Below the pieces are notes generated by a model that saw only the letters and a program-made list of their open reading frames with translations, was not told the DNA's origin and made no database searches. Source: Phaeodactylibacter sp. (lineage in GTDB: Bacteria > Bacteroidota > Bacteroidia > Chitinophagales > Saprospiraceae). From it: DNA of 57,793 nucleotides. Shown here piece after piece: positions 43,942-51,597 of this stretch. Location of the stretch: positions 1-57,793 of the forward strand of contig JAGFJD010000187.1 in assembly GCA_024102975.1 (NCBI GenBank). Reading direction: 5' to 3'. How positions within the stretch are numbered: position 1 is the first letter of the stretch; each line of letters begins with the position of its first letter. The translations under genes were made by a program, and so were the position numbers.

Positions 43942-45462
43942 TTAATTCCAGTCCGGCATATCGGCATTTTCAAATAACAAAACGCGGTTTTGGTTTTGGG
44001 TGGGGTCCACGTCCATCAGCATGACCTTTGCCGGGCCGACATTATCAGAGGGCTTGTTGACGAATAATATCTTGGCGCCTCCATTGGTGAATTTGGGTTG
44101 CGTGTCGTTTGTGCCGTCATCTTTTCCAAAGGACAGGCCCATATAGGCGCCGGTTTCGATATTATAGATGCTGATCCCGCTGTTGAGCGGCATGCCCGTA
44201 GCAGAAAATTCGTCAACGTAATTGTAAGAGAAGGCAACAGTTCTGCCATCCGGGGCAAAAACAGGGTGCCGGATTTGGCCGTCGAGCAAGTTTTCCAGCC
44301 GGGTCCGGGGTATGGAATCGAGGTCGAAGACGTATAATTTGCTCTGGATGCCGTCGGGCCTTTCGGCAGTTGCGACAATTTTATTGTTTCGGGCGGTCCA
44401 GTCGACGCCGGTAAAAATAAAGCCGTCGCTGATCTCTGCGACCAGGGCCAGGCCGCTGCCATCGGTGTTTACGCGATACAGCCTGCCAAAATTCATGAAC
44501 AACAACTGGTCGCCGGTTGGAGACCAGCAGTAGGACGCCAGGCTTTCGTCTTTGGACCGCAGGGGGATGCCTGAGGTCACCTGCCGGGCATTCGTCCCGT
44601 CGCGGTCCATGATGAACAGGTGAGTTTCGGTACCAACCAAACGCAAGGCGGCCATTTTATCTCTCAGTTGCGGCCGGAGCCTGGGCCGCCAGTAGGACTG
44701 CAAACCGTTGGTAAGCTGGTAGGAAATTTCTTCCGGATTGGCGCCCCCGTTGGGTTCCTTGCCGCCGAAGATGGTCAGGTTTCCATTGACTGGCCGCACA
44801 AAGACATACCTGAATTCATCCCGGGGATATTCCCGGATAGTGAAGCTCCACACTTCGCCGTACGTCGGAGGGTTGATGCCATCTTTGGCGACCACCTGCC
44901 AGTAGTACCGCTGGTCGAACCTCAACGCCATGTTATTGGGGCGGGGGGTTAAGAAGGTATCTGTCGTTATCGTTTCCAGGACCAGCGTATCGGAATCATA
45001 CAGATAAACTTCATAAGTCAGGCTGTCTCCATCCGGGTCAGGGGCGGTCCAGGATAAGGTGAGGCTGGGGTCGAGGCCCTGGGCGCCGTTGGCCGGCTGC
45101 AGCACGGTGGGCAACGACGGCGGATCGTTGAGGTCCGTATCCTTGGTGATGAGTATTTTAACGGAATTTATACGGTCTCCTTCTATTTGTACGGTGATGA
45201 CAGCGTCGTCATATCCGGCAAACCTGGTCCGGATGCTGTAAGAACCTTCCAGGAGGGAATCGATGGTGAACTCCCCGAATTCGTCGGTAATGACGAGTTC
45301 CGATTCAGGATTGGTCGTGACGCTTGCCCCGGCGATGGGGGCCAGGGTTTCTGCGTCGAGGACTTCGCCGGCCAGCCGCCCGTAGGAAGTAAGGCTTATG
45401 GTATCTTCCCGGCAGCTTCCGAGCAGAAGCAGAACGGCTATGAAAAAGGATAGTTTTTTCAT
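43942..45462 (-). CDS. Lipoprotein with carboxypeptidase-regulatory, Fn3-like and beta-propeller domains
   Basis: 506 residues with a lipoprotein signal (LLLLGSC). Residues ~25-100 form a CarboxypepD_reg-like domain (LAGEVLDAETLAPIAGASVTT, split by short loops). Residues ~115-215 form an Fn3-like domain (TLSWTAPDPDGDSLTYEVYL, YYWQVVAKD). The rest is a TolB/PD40-like propeller with repeats such as SPTGDQLLFM and APDGRTVAFS. It starts five bases after the csgG stop, so it is co-transcribed with the curli genes. A surface or assembly role is inferred only from that. Confidence 0.85.
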   Translation of the reverse strand: MKKLSFFIAVLLLLGSCREDTISLTSYGRLAGEVLDAETLAPIAGASVTTNPESELVITDEFGEFTIDSLLEGSYSIRTRFAGYDDAVITVQIEGDRINSVKILITKDTDLNDPPSLPTVLQPANGAQGLDPSLTLSWTAPDPDGDSLTYEVYLYDSDTLVLETITTDTFLTPRPNNMALRFDQRYYWQVVAKDGINPPTYGEVWSFTIREYPRDEFRYVFVRPVNGNLTIFGGKEPNGGANPEEISYQLTNGLQSYWRPRLRPQLRDKMAALRLVGTETHLFIMDRDGTNARQVTSGIPLRSKDESLASYCWSPTGDQLLFMNFGRLYRVNTDGSGLALVAEISDGFIFTGVDWTARNNKIVATAERPDGIQSKLYVFDLDSIPRTRLENLLDGQIRHPVFAPDGRTVAFSYNYVDEFSATGMPLNSGISIYNIETGAYMGLSFGKDDGTNDTQPKFTNGGAKILFVNKPSDNVGPAKVMLMDVDPTQNQNRVLLFENADMPDWN

Positions 45463-45466
45463 GGGA

Positions 45467-46855
45467 TTATTTCTTTTTATTTCGGCTCAAGTAATACTTA
45501 AGGCCGAGGCGGGATCGATAGAAAAAATCGTTATATTTGCCATTAACCACTCCATCTAGCCCGTCGCTCATCAAGTAGTTGTTATCCAAAGCCAGTTCGA
45601 GCCCCAGGAAATCGGTAACGAAATATTCGAGGCCCAGGCCGGCGTTGAGTTTCAGGAGCATATTGGAGGGCACGCTGCTGGAAGGCATTTCCCCTTCCGG
45701 CATCATCAGCCCTCCGCCGGCGAACAGGAAGGGCGAAATGCGGTCAGTCGGCAGCAGGCGCAACCGGGCAGAACCGTCGAAGTAAGTGACTTTCCGGTCA
45801 AAGGCCTGTTCAGAAGCCAGGCTGCTTTTTCCAAAACCCAGGTGGAAGGACAAGCCAGAGGAGAAGACGGCGGTGAGGCCAGCTTCAACGCCGGGCCGAA
45901 ACCGGGGATTTGGATAATCCCCCTGGTATAAGAGGCTGGTGCCGCTGATGGAGAAGGAAGAATAATGGCCATGGTCAACGTGGTTGCGCCCAACCAGGTC
46001 GACCTGCTCCATTTCCTCTTTTTCCACATCATAGGCAGCCAGGGCGCCGTTCATCAGGTTTTGCTGAGAACTGTCGGCGCGCCACAACCCCTCCTGCGCC
46101 CCTTCCAGGATAAGGCTGTAAACGGCTTTTTCTATGGCTTCCGTAACGGCCATATCGGCAGGTTCGTTATAGGTAAAGCCCGTTTCTACTTCCAGCAGCC
46201 GGCTAAACCGGACAAACCGGAACAGCCCGCCGTCTACCGCCTGGGACAGCAGGGTTTTTGAGGTGTAAACATTTTTCAGTACGCGCCCGGACTTGGTGGC
46301 GATGGCCCGCAGGTAGACGGTGACGCGGTCCTGGCGGTATTTTCCTGAACCGCCGGCGCCGAAATACCGGACGCCAATGCCGCCGGTCATGATATTGGAC
46401 TCGTAGGAAACGATGCCGCCTTCGATGATCATCCCGGCGAAGAGCAGCGGGGATATCAATGCCTGTCCGGCATTTTCCCGGTTGAATTCCATCCGGGTGG
46501 ACCGGATGATCTTGCGCTCGTTGAGCAGGTTGCCTACGTTCTCTCTTTCGATAACGGTGAACCAACCAGAGTCCATCAATGCCTTGATCAGAATGTTGGT
46601 CGCGCCCTGCGTTACAGCCGTCGACCAGCTGGTGCCCACTTCGCTGGGTTTATACTGCCCGGTTTGGTCCCGCAGCTTATATACGGCAACAATAATAGGT
46701 TCCTCGGGCTGGGGAAGGTTTCGCAGATGGAAGCTGAACGGGGTTTGCTCCCCTATCCGGGCACGGGTGGTTTTCATGGGCTGATTGAGATAAGCACCGC
46801 AGCCGGAAACCACCCATGAAAGAGCCGTAATGATTATCCATAAGTACTTTTTCAT
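45467..46855 (-). CDS. csgG: CsgG curli secretion lipoprotein with extra C-terminal barrel-like domain
   Basis: 462 residues, against about 277 for E. coli CsgG. It has a lipobox VSGC (Cys19). Residues ~45-280 match CsgG: GEQTPFSFHLRNLPQPEEPIIV, RENVGNLLNERKIIRS, GGIVSYESN and the transmembrane-hairpin part YRQDRVTVYLRAIATKSG. CsgG forms the nonameric outer-membrane pore for curlin export. The additional ~170 residues after ~290 show alternating strands (GLSFHLGFGKSSL, GLGLEYFVTDFLGLELALD) and a terminal SRLGLKYYL, like a small outer-membrane barrel. It lies between csgF and the propeller lipoprotein. Confidence 0.9.
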   Translation of the reverse strand: MKKYLWIIITALSWVVSGCGAYLNQPMKTTRARIGEQTPFSFHLRNLPQPEEPIIVAVYKLRDQTGQYKPSEVGTSWSTAVTQGATNILIKALMDSGWFTVIERENVGNLLNERKIIRSTRMEFNRENAGQALISPLLFAGMIIEGGIVSYESNIMTGGIGVRYFGAGGSGKYRQDRVTVYLRAIATKSGRVLKNVYTSKTLLSQAVDGGLFRFVRFSRLLEVETGFTYNEPADMAVTEAIEKAVYSLILEGAQEGLWRADSSQQNLMNGALAAYDVEKEEMEQVDLVGRNHVDHGHYSSFSISGTSLLYQGDYPNPRFRPGVEAGLTAVFSSGLSFHLGFGKSSLASEQAFDRKVTYFDGSARLRLLPTDRISPFLFAGGGLMMPEGEMPSSSVPSNMLLKLNAGLGLEYFVTDFLGLELALDNNYLMSDGLDGVVNGKYNDFFYRSRLGLKYYLSRNKKK

Positions 46856-46982
46856 AATAAGGAGTTTGGGAAATTCGGAATCTGGAAAAAGCTCGACTAC
46901 CTATCGCCAAGGCATAGCGCTGCTACCCCCGGCACAGGTAGCCAAGCCATCCAAACTCTAATTTTTATGGATATACCAGATC

Positions 46983-47405
46983 TTAAAAATAAGGTACGGT
47001 AATGGATGTTTGATTTCCGGTAGACAGGTCGCTGATGGTAATGACCAGCCCGTCCAGGCCGGGCAATACGTCAACCAGCAAGTTCCCAAATTCGTAGGTG
47101 CCGGTCTGGATGCCGTTTTCCCCAAAGATGTTGCTGTTGTTGTTGAACAGGTTTCGGGTCAGCTGGCTCAGAATCTGGTTGTTGAGCGATTCGGTGAACC
47201 GGTCGATGGAGTTTCTGCCGCTGCTGCTGCTCCGGTTGGGGTCAGAGAGGGTATTCTGCGCGTTGGCGGAGTTGAGCATCCAGCTGTAGTTCAGGTAGTT
47301 GCCCCCGAACGCAGGATTCTGCGGGGTGTAAGTGAAGTCTTGCCCATACATGAAAACGGGCGCTGCAAGGAGGAACAGAGCTAAGAGTTTGGATTTGAAG
47401 TTCAT
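46983..47405 (-). CDS. csgF: Curli assembly protein CsgF
   Basis: 140 residues with a signal peptide ending FMYGQ. The mature start DFTYTPQNPAFGGNYLNYSW contains the FGGN-type segment that plugs into the CsgG pore in E. coli, where CsgF links the secretion channel to curlin nucleation at the surface. The C-terminal domain (LVDVLPGLDGLVITISDLSTG) also fits the family. It follows csgE by 20 bp and precedes csgG by 127 bp on the same strand. Confidence 0.93.
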   Translation of the reverse strand: MNFKSKLLALFLLAAPVFMYGQDFTYTPQNPAFGGNYLNYSWMLNSANAQNTLSDPNRSSSSGRNSIDRFTESLNNQILSQLTRNLFNNNSNIFGENGIQTGTYEFGNLLVDVLPGLDGLVITISDLSTGNQTSITVPYF

Positions 47406-47425
47406 CGGTTGTAGGATTATAATTG

Positions 47426-48208
47426 TTAATAAATGCCTTGTAGTTCGTCTTCGAGGTTATCTCCGGCTTCTGCCCGTTGAGAAAGCAGGCTTTGGAGGCG
47501 GGCATTGACATAGTCGGACAAACGCTCCAGGTAATCGAAATTGGGCAGGAGGTTGGTCTCCACTATTTTTTCGTCATCCAGCCAAACGACGAGCCGGGTC
47601 GTCCGGCCCCTGCCCGGAAATTCTTCCAGCTTGATGTAGTAATCGCCGGAACCGGCCGGCGACTCCCACTGGGCGTAAAAAAGGTCGTACAGGTCGCGCC
47701 CCGCGCGGGTACGGGTATTGTCGATAACCAGGCCTCCGAATTCAAAGCCGGAATCCTGCCCTTCGAAATCACCTTCCTGTGAGACATCCTCTTCATAGGC
47801 TGCGCCGTCATTCTGCTTCTGTCTGTCCGCCGAGTAAACCAGGGTGTCCGAATCCATGAGAATATCCTGGTAATAGATCAACAACACGGCCTCGAAATCC
47901 TTCAGTTCGCTTAGGACCATCCTCGTGGAAGCGATCATTTTGCTTTCCTCTCCCGCAAGCTTCACCTGCCCGTCTTGATTGTTAGATATGGAGTTGTTGT
48001 TCTTGTCGGTTCCGGTGAGGATAAAATCAAAACCAAGGATCACCTCGTCTGCTGTCGTGTTCTGCGCCTGGGCTTTCAGCACGATATCCTTGCCTTCCAC
48101 TTCATAAAGGATATTACCCTGGAGAGCAGCTTCCTCTTCCAGGTCCTGCGCCATTATATAGCCTGCGCTTAAAGATGTAATTGCCAAAACCAACAAAAAC
48201 CTGTGCAT
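47426..48208 (-). CDS. csgE: CsgE secretion adaptor fused to an N-terminal CsgH-like domain
   Basis: 260 residues with a signal peptide, about twice the length of E. coli CsgE. Residues ~30-130 (NILYEVEGKDIVLKAQAQN, NNNSISNNQDG) are clearly related to the separate 136-residue protein encoded upstream. After an acidic linker, residues ~155-245 are CsgE: GGLVIDNTRTRAGRDLYDLF, TTRLVVWLDDEKIVETNLLP and YLERLSDYVN. CsgE caps the periplasmic side of CsgG and guides curlin into it. The fusion would join a chaperone-like domain to the cap. Confidence 0.88.
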   Translation of the reverse strand: MHRFLLVLAITSLSAGYIMAQDLEEEAALQGNILYEVEGKDIVLKAQAQNTTADEVILGFDFILTGTDKNNNSISNNQDGQVKLAGEESKMIASTRMVLSELKDFEAVLLIYYQDILMDSDTLVYSADRQKQNDGAAYEEDVSQEGDFEGQDSGFEFGGLVIDNTRTRAGRDLYDLFYAQWESPAGSGDYYIKLEEFPGRGRTTRLVVWLDDEKIVETNLLPNFDYLERLSDYVNARLQSLLSQRAEAGDNLEDELQGIY

Positions 48209-48538
48209 AATATTAGAATCTGTATTTTGGGATATACTTCAGTTGCTCCGAAGTTCAGGTTGTTCCATTTGGCAGAACCCAAACAGCAAGCCTCTATTGC
48301 ACCTAAAGGGCAAGGCTTCCCGGAGGAACGATGACATATTCAATAAGGAAACGGTTGTATGTATGCCTCCTGGAGAAACCGGGGCAAGCGTGGGAGTGTA
48401 GTTTTCCATCACAGTTATGCCCGAATCGAAGGCAAAAGCAGCATGTGTCGCCTTTGCCATCCAGCTATTACTACCCGAAGTTCAGGTAATTGTACGGAGG
48501 GGGCTAAAAAAGGTTACCTGTGGCGGAAGAATTGAAGG
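48209..48538. other. 330-bp gap inside the curli locus
   Basis: No gene is recognised between the CsgH-like and csgE genes. The 13-bp sequence CCGAAGTTCAGGT occurs twice in direct orientation (48248-48260 and 48475-48487). The gap may contain a second promoter or a decayed segment. Confidence 0.4.
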
Positions 48539-48949
48539 TTATTTTTCTGATTTTTCCTTTATGCTGTCGCTGGACAGGTCCAGGATGACGGTATCCAGGA
48601 GCTTTTTCTTGTGATAAATTTTCAGGGTGGCGCGGAGGCTGCTTCCCTTTCGCCAGGATACGGAGGTCGAAGACAGCGTTTTGGATTCCATCGCTTCCAG
48701 TTCTTTTTTTCCGCCCTGGCTGTTGGAAACTGTATTGTTGTTGCTGTCGCGCTGTTCGATGCTCAGTTTATAAGTCAGGCTGAGCTTCTTATCCGTTTGG
48801 TTTTCACAATGTGCCTCGATTTTCAGCTTATCTCCTTTCACTTCGTAAAGGATCTGTCCATCCACAGGCGCCTTCTTTGCCAGGCCTTGTCCGAATACAA
48901 AGATGCCGCTAAAGAAAAAGAACACCAGGGCTGAGAAAGATCTGTTCAT
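48539..48949 (-). CDS. csgH: CsgH/CsgC-like curlin chaperone
   Basis: 136 residues with a signal peptide ending FVFGQ. The mature part is one all-beta domain (DGQILYEVKGDKLKIEAHCEN, SKTLSSTSVSW, ATLKIYHKKKLLD) matching the N-terminal domain of the CsgE fusion downstream. CsgC and CsgH are periplasmic proteins that hold curlin unfolded and stop early amyloid formation. It lies between the curlin genes and csgE. Family assignment is from pattern and context; the symbol is tentative. Confidence 0.78.
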   Translation of the reverse strand: MNRSFSALVFFFFSGIFVFGQGLAKKAPVDGQILYEVKGDKLKIEAHCENQTDKKLSLTYKLSIEQRDSNNNTVSNSQGGKKELEAMESKTLSSTSVSWRKGSSLRATLKIYHKKKLLDTVILDLSSDSIKEKSEK

Positions 48950-49039
48950 AGTACAATCAATGCTTAATTAAAAAAAAGAAACCTTATGCTCCCGGAAGCA
49001 ACCGGCAGCACATTTATTTTATGCAGGCGTTGGCCCGCC

Positions 49040-49582
49040 TTATTTCAGGAATTGGTTCAGGTCTTCCACCTGGATATTCATGTCAGAACCGTTGAACTCG
49101 ATGGTGTAGTCCAGCCCCTCAATATCTTCAGCAGTATGGGTAACGTTAATGTTGGAGCCATTCTGAATGAAACGGGCGTTGACTTCTTCCACGTTGCGGT
49201 AATCCAGGCGCAGGGAGTTGTCGTTTCCATCCTGCAATACTCCGATCGTCGCCTCTTCCCCGTCCAGCAGAATATCGACGAGATTGTGGTCTCCGTTTTG
49301 GCGGACGGCGGCGCCGTTGCGGTCTCCCTCCATGGTCAGGTAGATTTCGTTGTAGCTGCCCGATTGCTGGATGTCTGCCAGCTGGCGGTTAGCCTGCTCG
49401 ATTTCTACGATATTGGAAGACGCCTGGTTAAGCACAACGCGGCTGAGGTTGCCATCGAGGCTGGGCGCTGCTTCCAATGCTTCTATCAGCTCGTCTTCCA
49501 CGCTGCCGCTCACCTGAGCGCTCAGGCTGAAAGGTAAGGCAAGGAAAAGGGAAAACAAAATCGAAAAGGCTGCTTTTATCAT
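49040..49582 (-). CDS. Curlin-repeat protein, probable minor subunit/nucleator (CsgB-like)
   Basis: 180 residues with a signal peptide ending PFSLSAQ. After a ~55-residue N-terminal part come about five imperfect curlin repeats of ~22 residues with N-x-V/I-x-I/L-x-Q-x-G-x-x-N spacing (IEQANRQLADIQQSGSYN, MEGDRNGAAVRQNGDHN, GVLQDGNDN, ARFIQNGSN). It differs from the major curlin by the longer N-terminus and fewer, less regular repeats, as a nucleator would. It is 89 bp downstream of the major curlin gene. Confidence 0.82.
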   Translation of the reverse strand: MIKAAFSILFSLFLALPFSLSAQVSGSVEDELIEALEAAPSLDGNLSRVVLNQASSNIVEIEQANRQLADIQQSGSYNEIYLTMEGDRNGAAVRQNGDHNLVDILLDGEEATIGVLQDGNDNSLRLDYRNVEEVNARFIQNGSNINVTHTAEDIEGLDYTIEFNGSDMNIQVEDLNQFLK

Positions 49583-49671
49583 TGGGTAGAGAGATTAAAT
49601 GATTGTAAACCAGGAAAGAGAAAGAGCAACTTTGCCCTTTCTCTAACCGCATTTCAGGTATTCAGGTTCGT

Positions 49672-50676
49672 TTATTTCTGGGAAATCTCGACCATGTTGC
49701 TGTCAGAACCGTCGTTGATGATTACATCGCTGGTGCTGTAACCGCCGTATTGGTCGACTTCTACGGAGTTGAAGCTGCTTTCGTCGTAGATGCCGATGAA
49801 CGATTCATGGTCGTCGCCGTTCTGGTATACGTCGACATCGTTGTCGCTGGATTCGCCGATGATCTCGACTCCGGATTCCTGGTCGTCGCCATCCTGGCGG
49901 ACGCGCACATCGTTCAGGTCGGAACCAAAAGCAATGGTAACGTCGGATTCGTTGTCGTCGCCGTCCTGCTTGACTCTGACATCGTTGCCTGCGTTGAAGG
50001 CGAAGATGGTAACGTCGGATTCGTTGTCGTCGCCGTCCTGTTCGATGTCAACCTGATTGGCAAAGCCGGCTTCGTCGATCACTACGTCCGAGTCGTTATC
50101 TTCTCCTGTCTGGTAAACGTCGACTTCGTTGGCGTCGCTGGTGGAGTTGATGGTGACGCTCGATTCCTGGTTTTCGCCGTATTGCTGGATGGACACGTCA
50201 TTGACGAAGCTACCGGCGGTGATATTTACTTTGGAGTCGTGGTCGCCCTGGCCGGCCTGATAGACATCAACCTTGTTGCCGTCGGAAACGTCGAGGATGT
50301 TGACGACCGATTCGTTGTCTTCGCTTTCCTGTTCTACGTCGACGTCGTTGAACCAGCTCGCGTCGATGGTCACCTTGGAGCGGTTGTCTTCATCGTCCTG
50401 CTTGACGTTGACGTCATTCTGGAAGCCTTCGCGGATATACACTTCGCTTTTCTGGTTCTCGCCCTCCTGGGTTACGTCGACATCGTTTTCGAAAGAGAAC
50501 TCCGTGACGTTGACCTTGGAGACATTGAGTTCATCGTCCTGCTGGTCCTGTTTTACCGTGATGGTGTTGTCGCTACTGTTATCAGAGACCTTGATGGTTG
50601 ACTTGTTTTCCGTTTGAGCCATGGTCGTCCCGACAACGAAGAGCAGTGCTGTGATCAGTAAATAAATCTTCTTCAT
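49672..50676 (-). CDS. csgA: Major curlin (CsgA-like), strongly acidic
   Basis: 334 residues with a signal peptide (LLITALLFVVGTTMAQ). About 13 tandem repeats of 23-24 residues follow, consensus xSxVxIxxxxxxNxVxVxQxGDDN, for example ESDVTIFAFNAGNDVRVKQD. Each unit should form one strand-turn-strand rung of a cross-beta solenoid amyloid. It has far more Asp and Glu than Lys and Arg, unlike enterobacterial CsgA. It is the first structural gene of the locus, with a 330-bp upstream region carrying repeated regulatory motifs. Confidence 0.88.
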   Translation of the reverse strand: MKKIYLLITALLFVVGTTMAQTENKSTIKVSDNSSDNTITVKQDQQDDELNVSKVNVTEFSFENDVDVTQEGENQKSEVYIREGFQNDVNVKQDDEDNRSKVTIDASWFNDVDVEQESEDNESVVNILDVSDGNKVDVYQAGQGDHDSKVNITAGSFVNDVSIQQYGENQESSVTINSTSDANEVDVYQTGEDNDSDVVIDEAGFANQVDIEQDGDDNESDVTIFAFNAGNDVRVKQDGDDNESDVTIAFGSDLNDVRVRQDGDDQESGVEIIGESSDNDVDVYQNGDDHESFIGIYDESSFNSVEVDQYGGYSTSDVIINDGSDSNMVEISQK

Positions 50677-50813
50677 GTCCGAATTTAGATTTTAGATTAT
50701 GAAATGTTAGTAATTAGTGCTGTTCAGGTTTCCCAAAAAGTACGAAAAGGCTGTATCCACCCTGTTTTCGGGCGACGAGCCTTACAACGGTAAAGATTAT
50801 CAATCTTTGGGAA

Positions 50814-50824
50814 AATGGCAGAAT
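50814..50824 (-). promoter_or_regulatory. Inverted copy of the 11-bp motif
   Basis: AATGGCAGAAT on the plus strand, the exact reverse complement of the tandem ATTCTGCCATT copies at 50950 and 50971. It adjoins the 50792-50808 dyad and lies about 140 bp before the curlin start. Confidence 0.55.
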
Positions 50825-50948
50825 CTTATCTTACCAGGGAATATTTGATCTTGATCTGTAATGTTAGCCTCTCTGCTTTTGCGGTTGCAGTCCGGTGGAG
50901 AAATAAATCCGTCCTGCTGTTCACAAAGGTAAAAACATTGACACGCAC

Positions 50949-50981
50949 TATTCTGCCATTTAGCCCTAATATTCTGCCATT
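50949..50981 (+). promoter_or_regulatory. Tandem 12-bp sites with a 21-bp period
   Basis: TATTCTGCCATT occurs at 50949-50960 and again at 50970-50981. The 21-bp period is two DNA turns, typical of AraC-family half-sites. The neighbouring gene encodes an AraC-type DNA-binding protein. Confidence 0.6.
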
Positions 50982-51006
50982 ATATATTTTTTTTTAAAAT
51001 TTATGG

Positions 51007-51381
51007 TCACTGGCCGTCGCGCAGGAAAACAACCGGCCGCATGCCGAAGTAAGCTTCGAACAGTTTCGAGAAGTAATCCGGGCGGGAGAAACCTACGGAC
51101 AGGGCTGTTTCTTTAATGGTGATGCCTTTTTTTTCCCGCAGCAGCTCTTTAGCTTTCGCCAGCCGGGCCACCTGCAGGTACTGGTTGGGGGTAAAGCCGG
51201 TTTCTTGTTTGACCCGGCGGTAAAATTGCCGTTCGCTCATGAACAATTCTTCAGCAATCTTAGGAATGGTGAGGTTGGGGTCGTGCAATTGGTCAGAGAT
51301 GATGGCGTTTAATTTTCCCAACCAATTTTTCTTTGTTTCGATGAGTGGTTCATGGTTGAGGGATTTGGTGCTCCTGTCCAT
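51007..51381 (-). CDS. AraC-family DNA-binding regulator, stand-alone HTH domain
   Basis: 124 residues from ATG 51381 (frame open to 51456). Nearly all of it is the AraC/XylS double helix-turn-helix domain: LTIPKIAEELFMSERQFYRRVKQ, TGFTPNQYLQVARLAKAKELL, then IKETALSVGFSRPDYFSKLF and the conserved FGMRPVVF end. There is no ligand-binding domain in this frame. It lies directly upstream of the curli genes on the same strand and is the best candidate for their regulator, taking the place of the LuxR-type CsgD of enterobacteria. That role is inferred from position and the nearby repeated sites. Confidence 0.85.
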   Translation of the reverse strand: MDRSTKSLNHEPLIETKKNWLGKLNAIISDQLHDPNLTIPKIAEELFMSERQFYRRVKQETGFTPNQYLQVARLAKAKELLREKKGITIKETALSVGFSRPDYFSKLFEAYFGMRPVVFLRDGQ

Positions 51382-51597
51382 TTCGCTTGGTTTTTTATCC
51401 GAATCTCTATTGTTGTCTGGCCTTCGGCTTTTATAAACAGGGGGAAGGCAAAGCAAATGATCTTCATGCCCGACCTGGCGTGCAAGTGATCAGCCCTCCG
51501 GAAAAGACAATGAAACTCCGCTTTTGGGCGCTTCCCTTCTCCGTATACGCCGGGGTTTTTCGATTGTTGCGTGGACGAGGAGAAAAAATGAAAAAAA

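Larger units (their letters stand above)
50677..51006. promoter_or_regulatory. Curli control region
   Basis: 330 bp between the AraC-type regulator gene and the major curlin gene, AT-rich and without a gene. It contains three copies of ATTCTGCCATT (two in tandem, one inverted) and the dyad AAAGATT-atc-AATCTTT (50792-50808), about 115-130 bp before the curlin start. I could not fix a promoter with confidence; GTACTTTTTGG near 50737-50747 is a weak candidate -7 region on the minus strand. Confidence 0.6.

Noticed and set aside
48239..48460. 73-codon minus-strand frame between the CsgH-like and csgE genes
   Set aside because: It has no signal peptide or curli motif, although every neighbour is exported, and its composition looks random.
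49750..50601. 283-codon plus-strand frame opposite the major curlin
   Set aside because: Its Val/Asp-rich periodic translation is only the complement of the curlin repeats.
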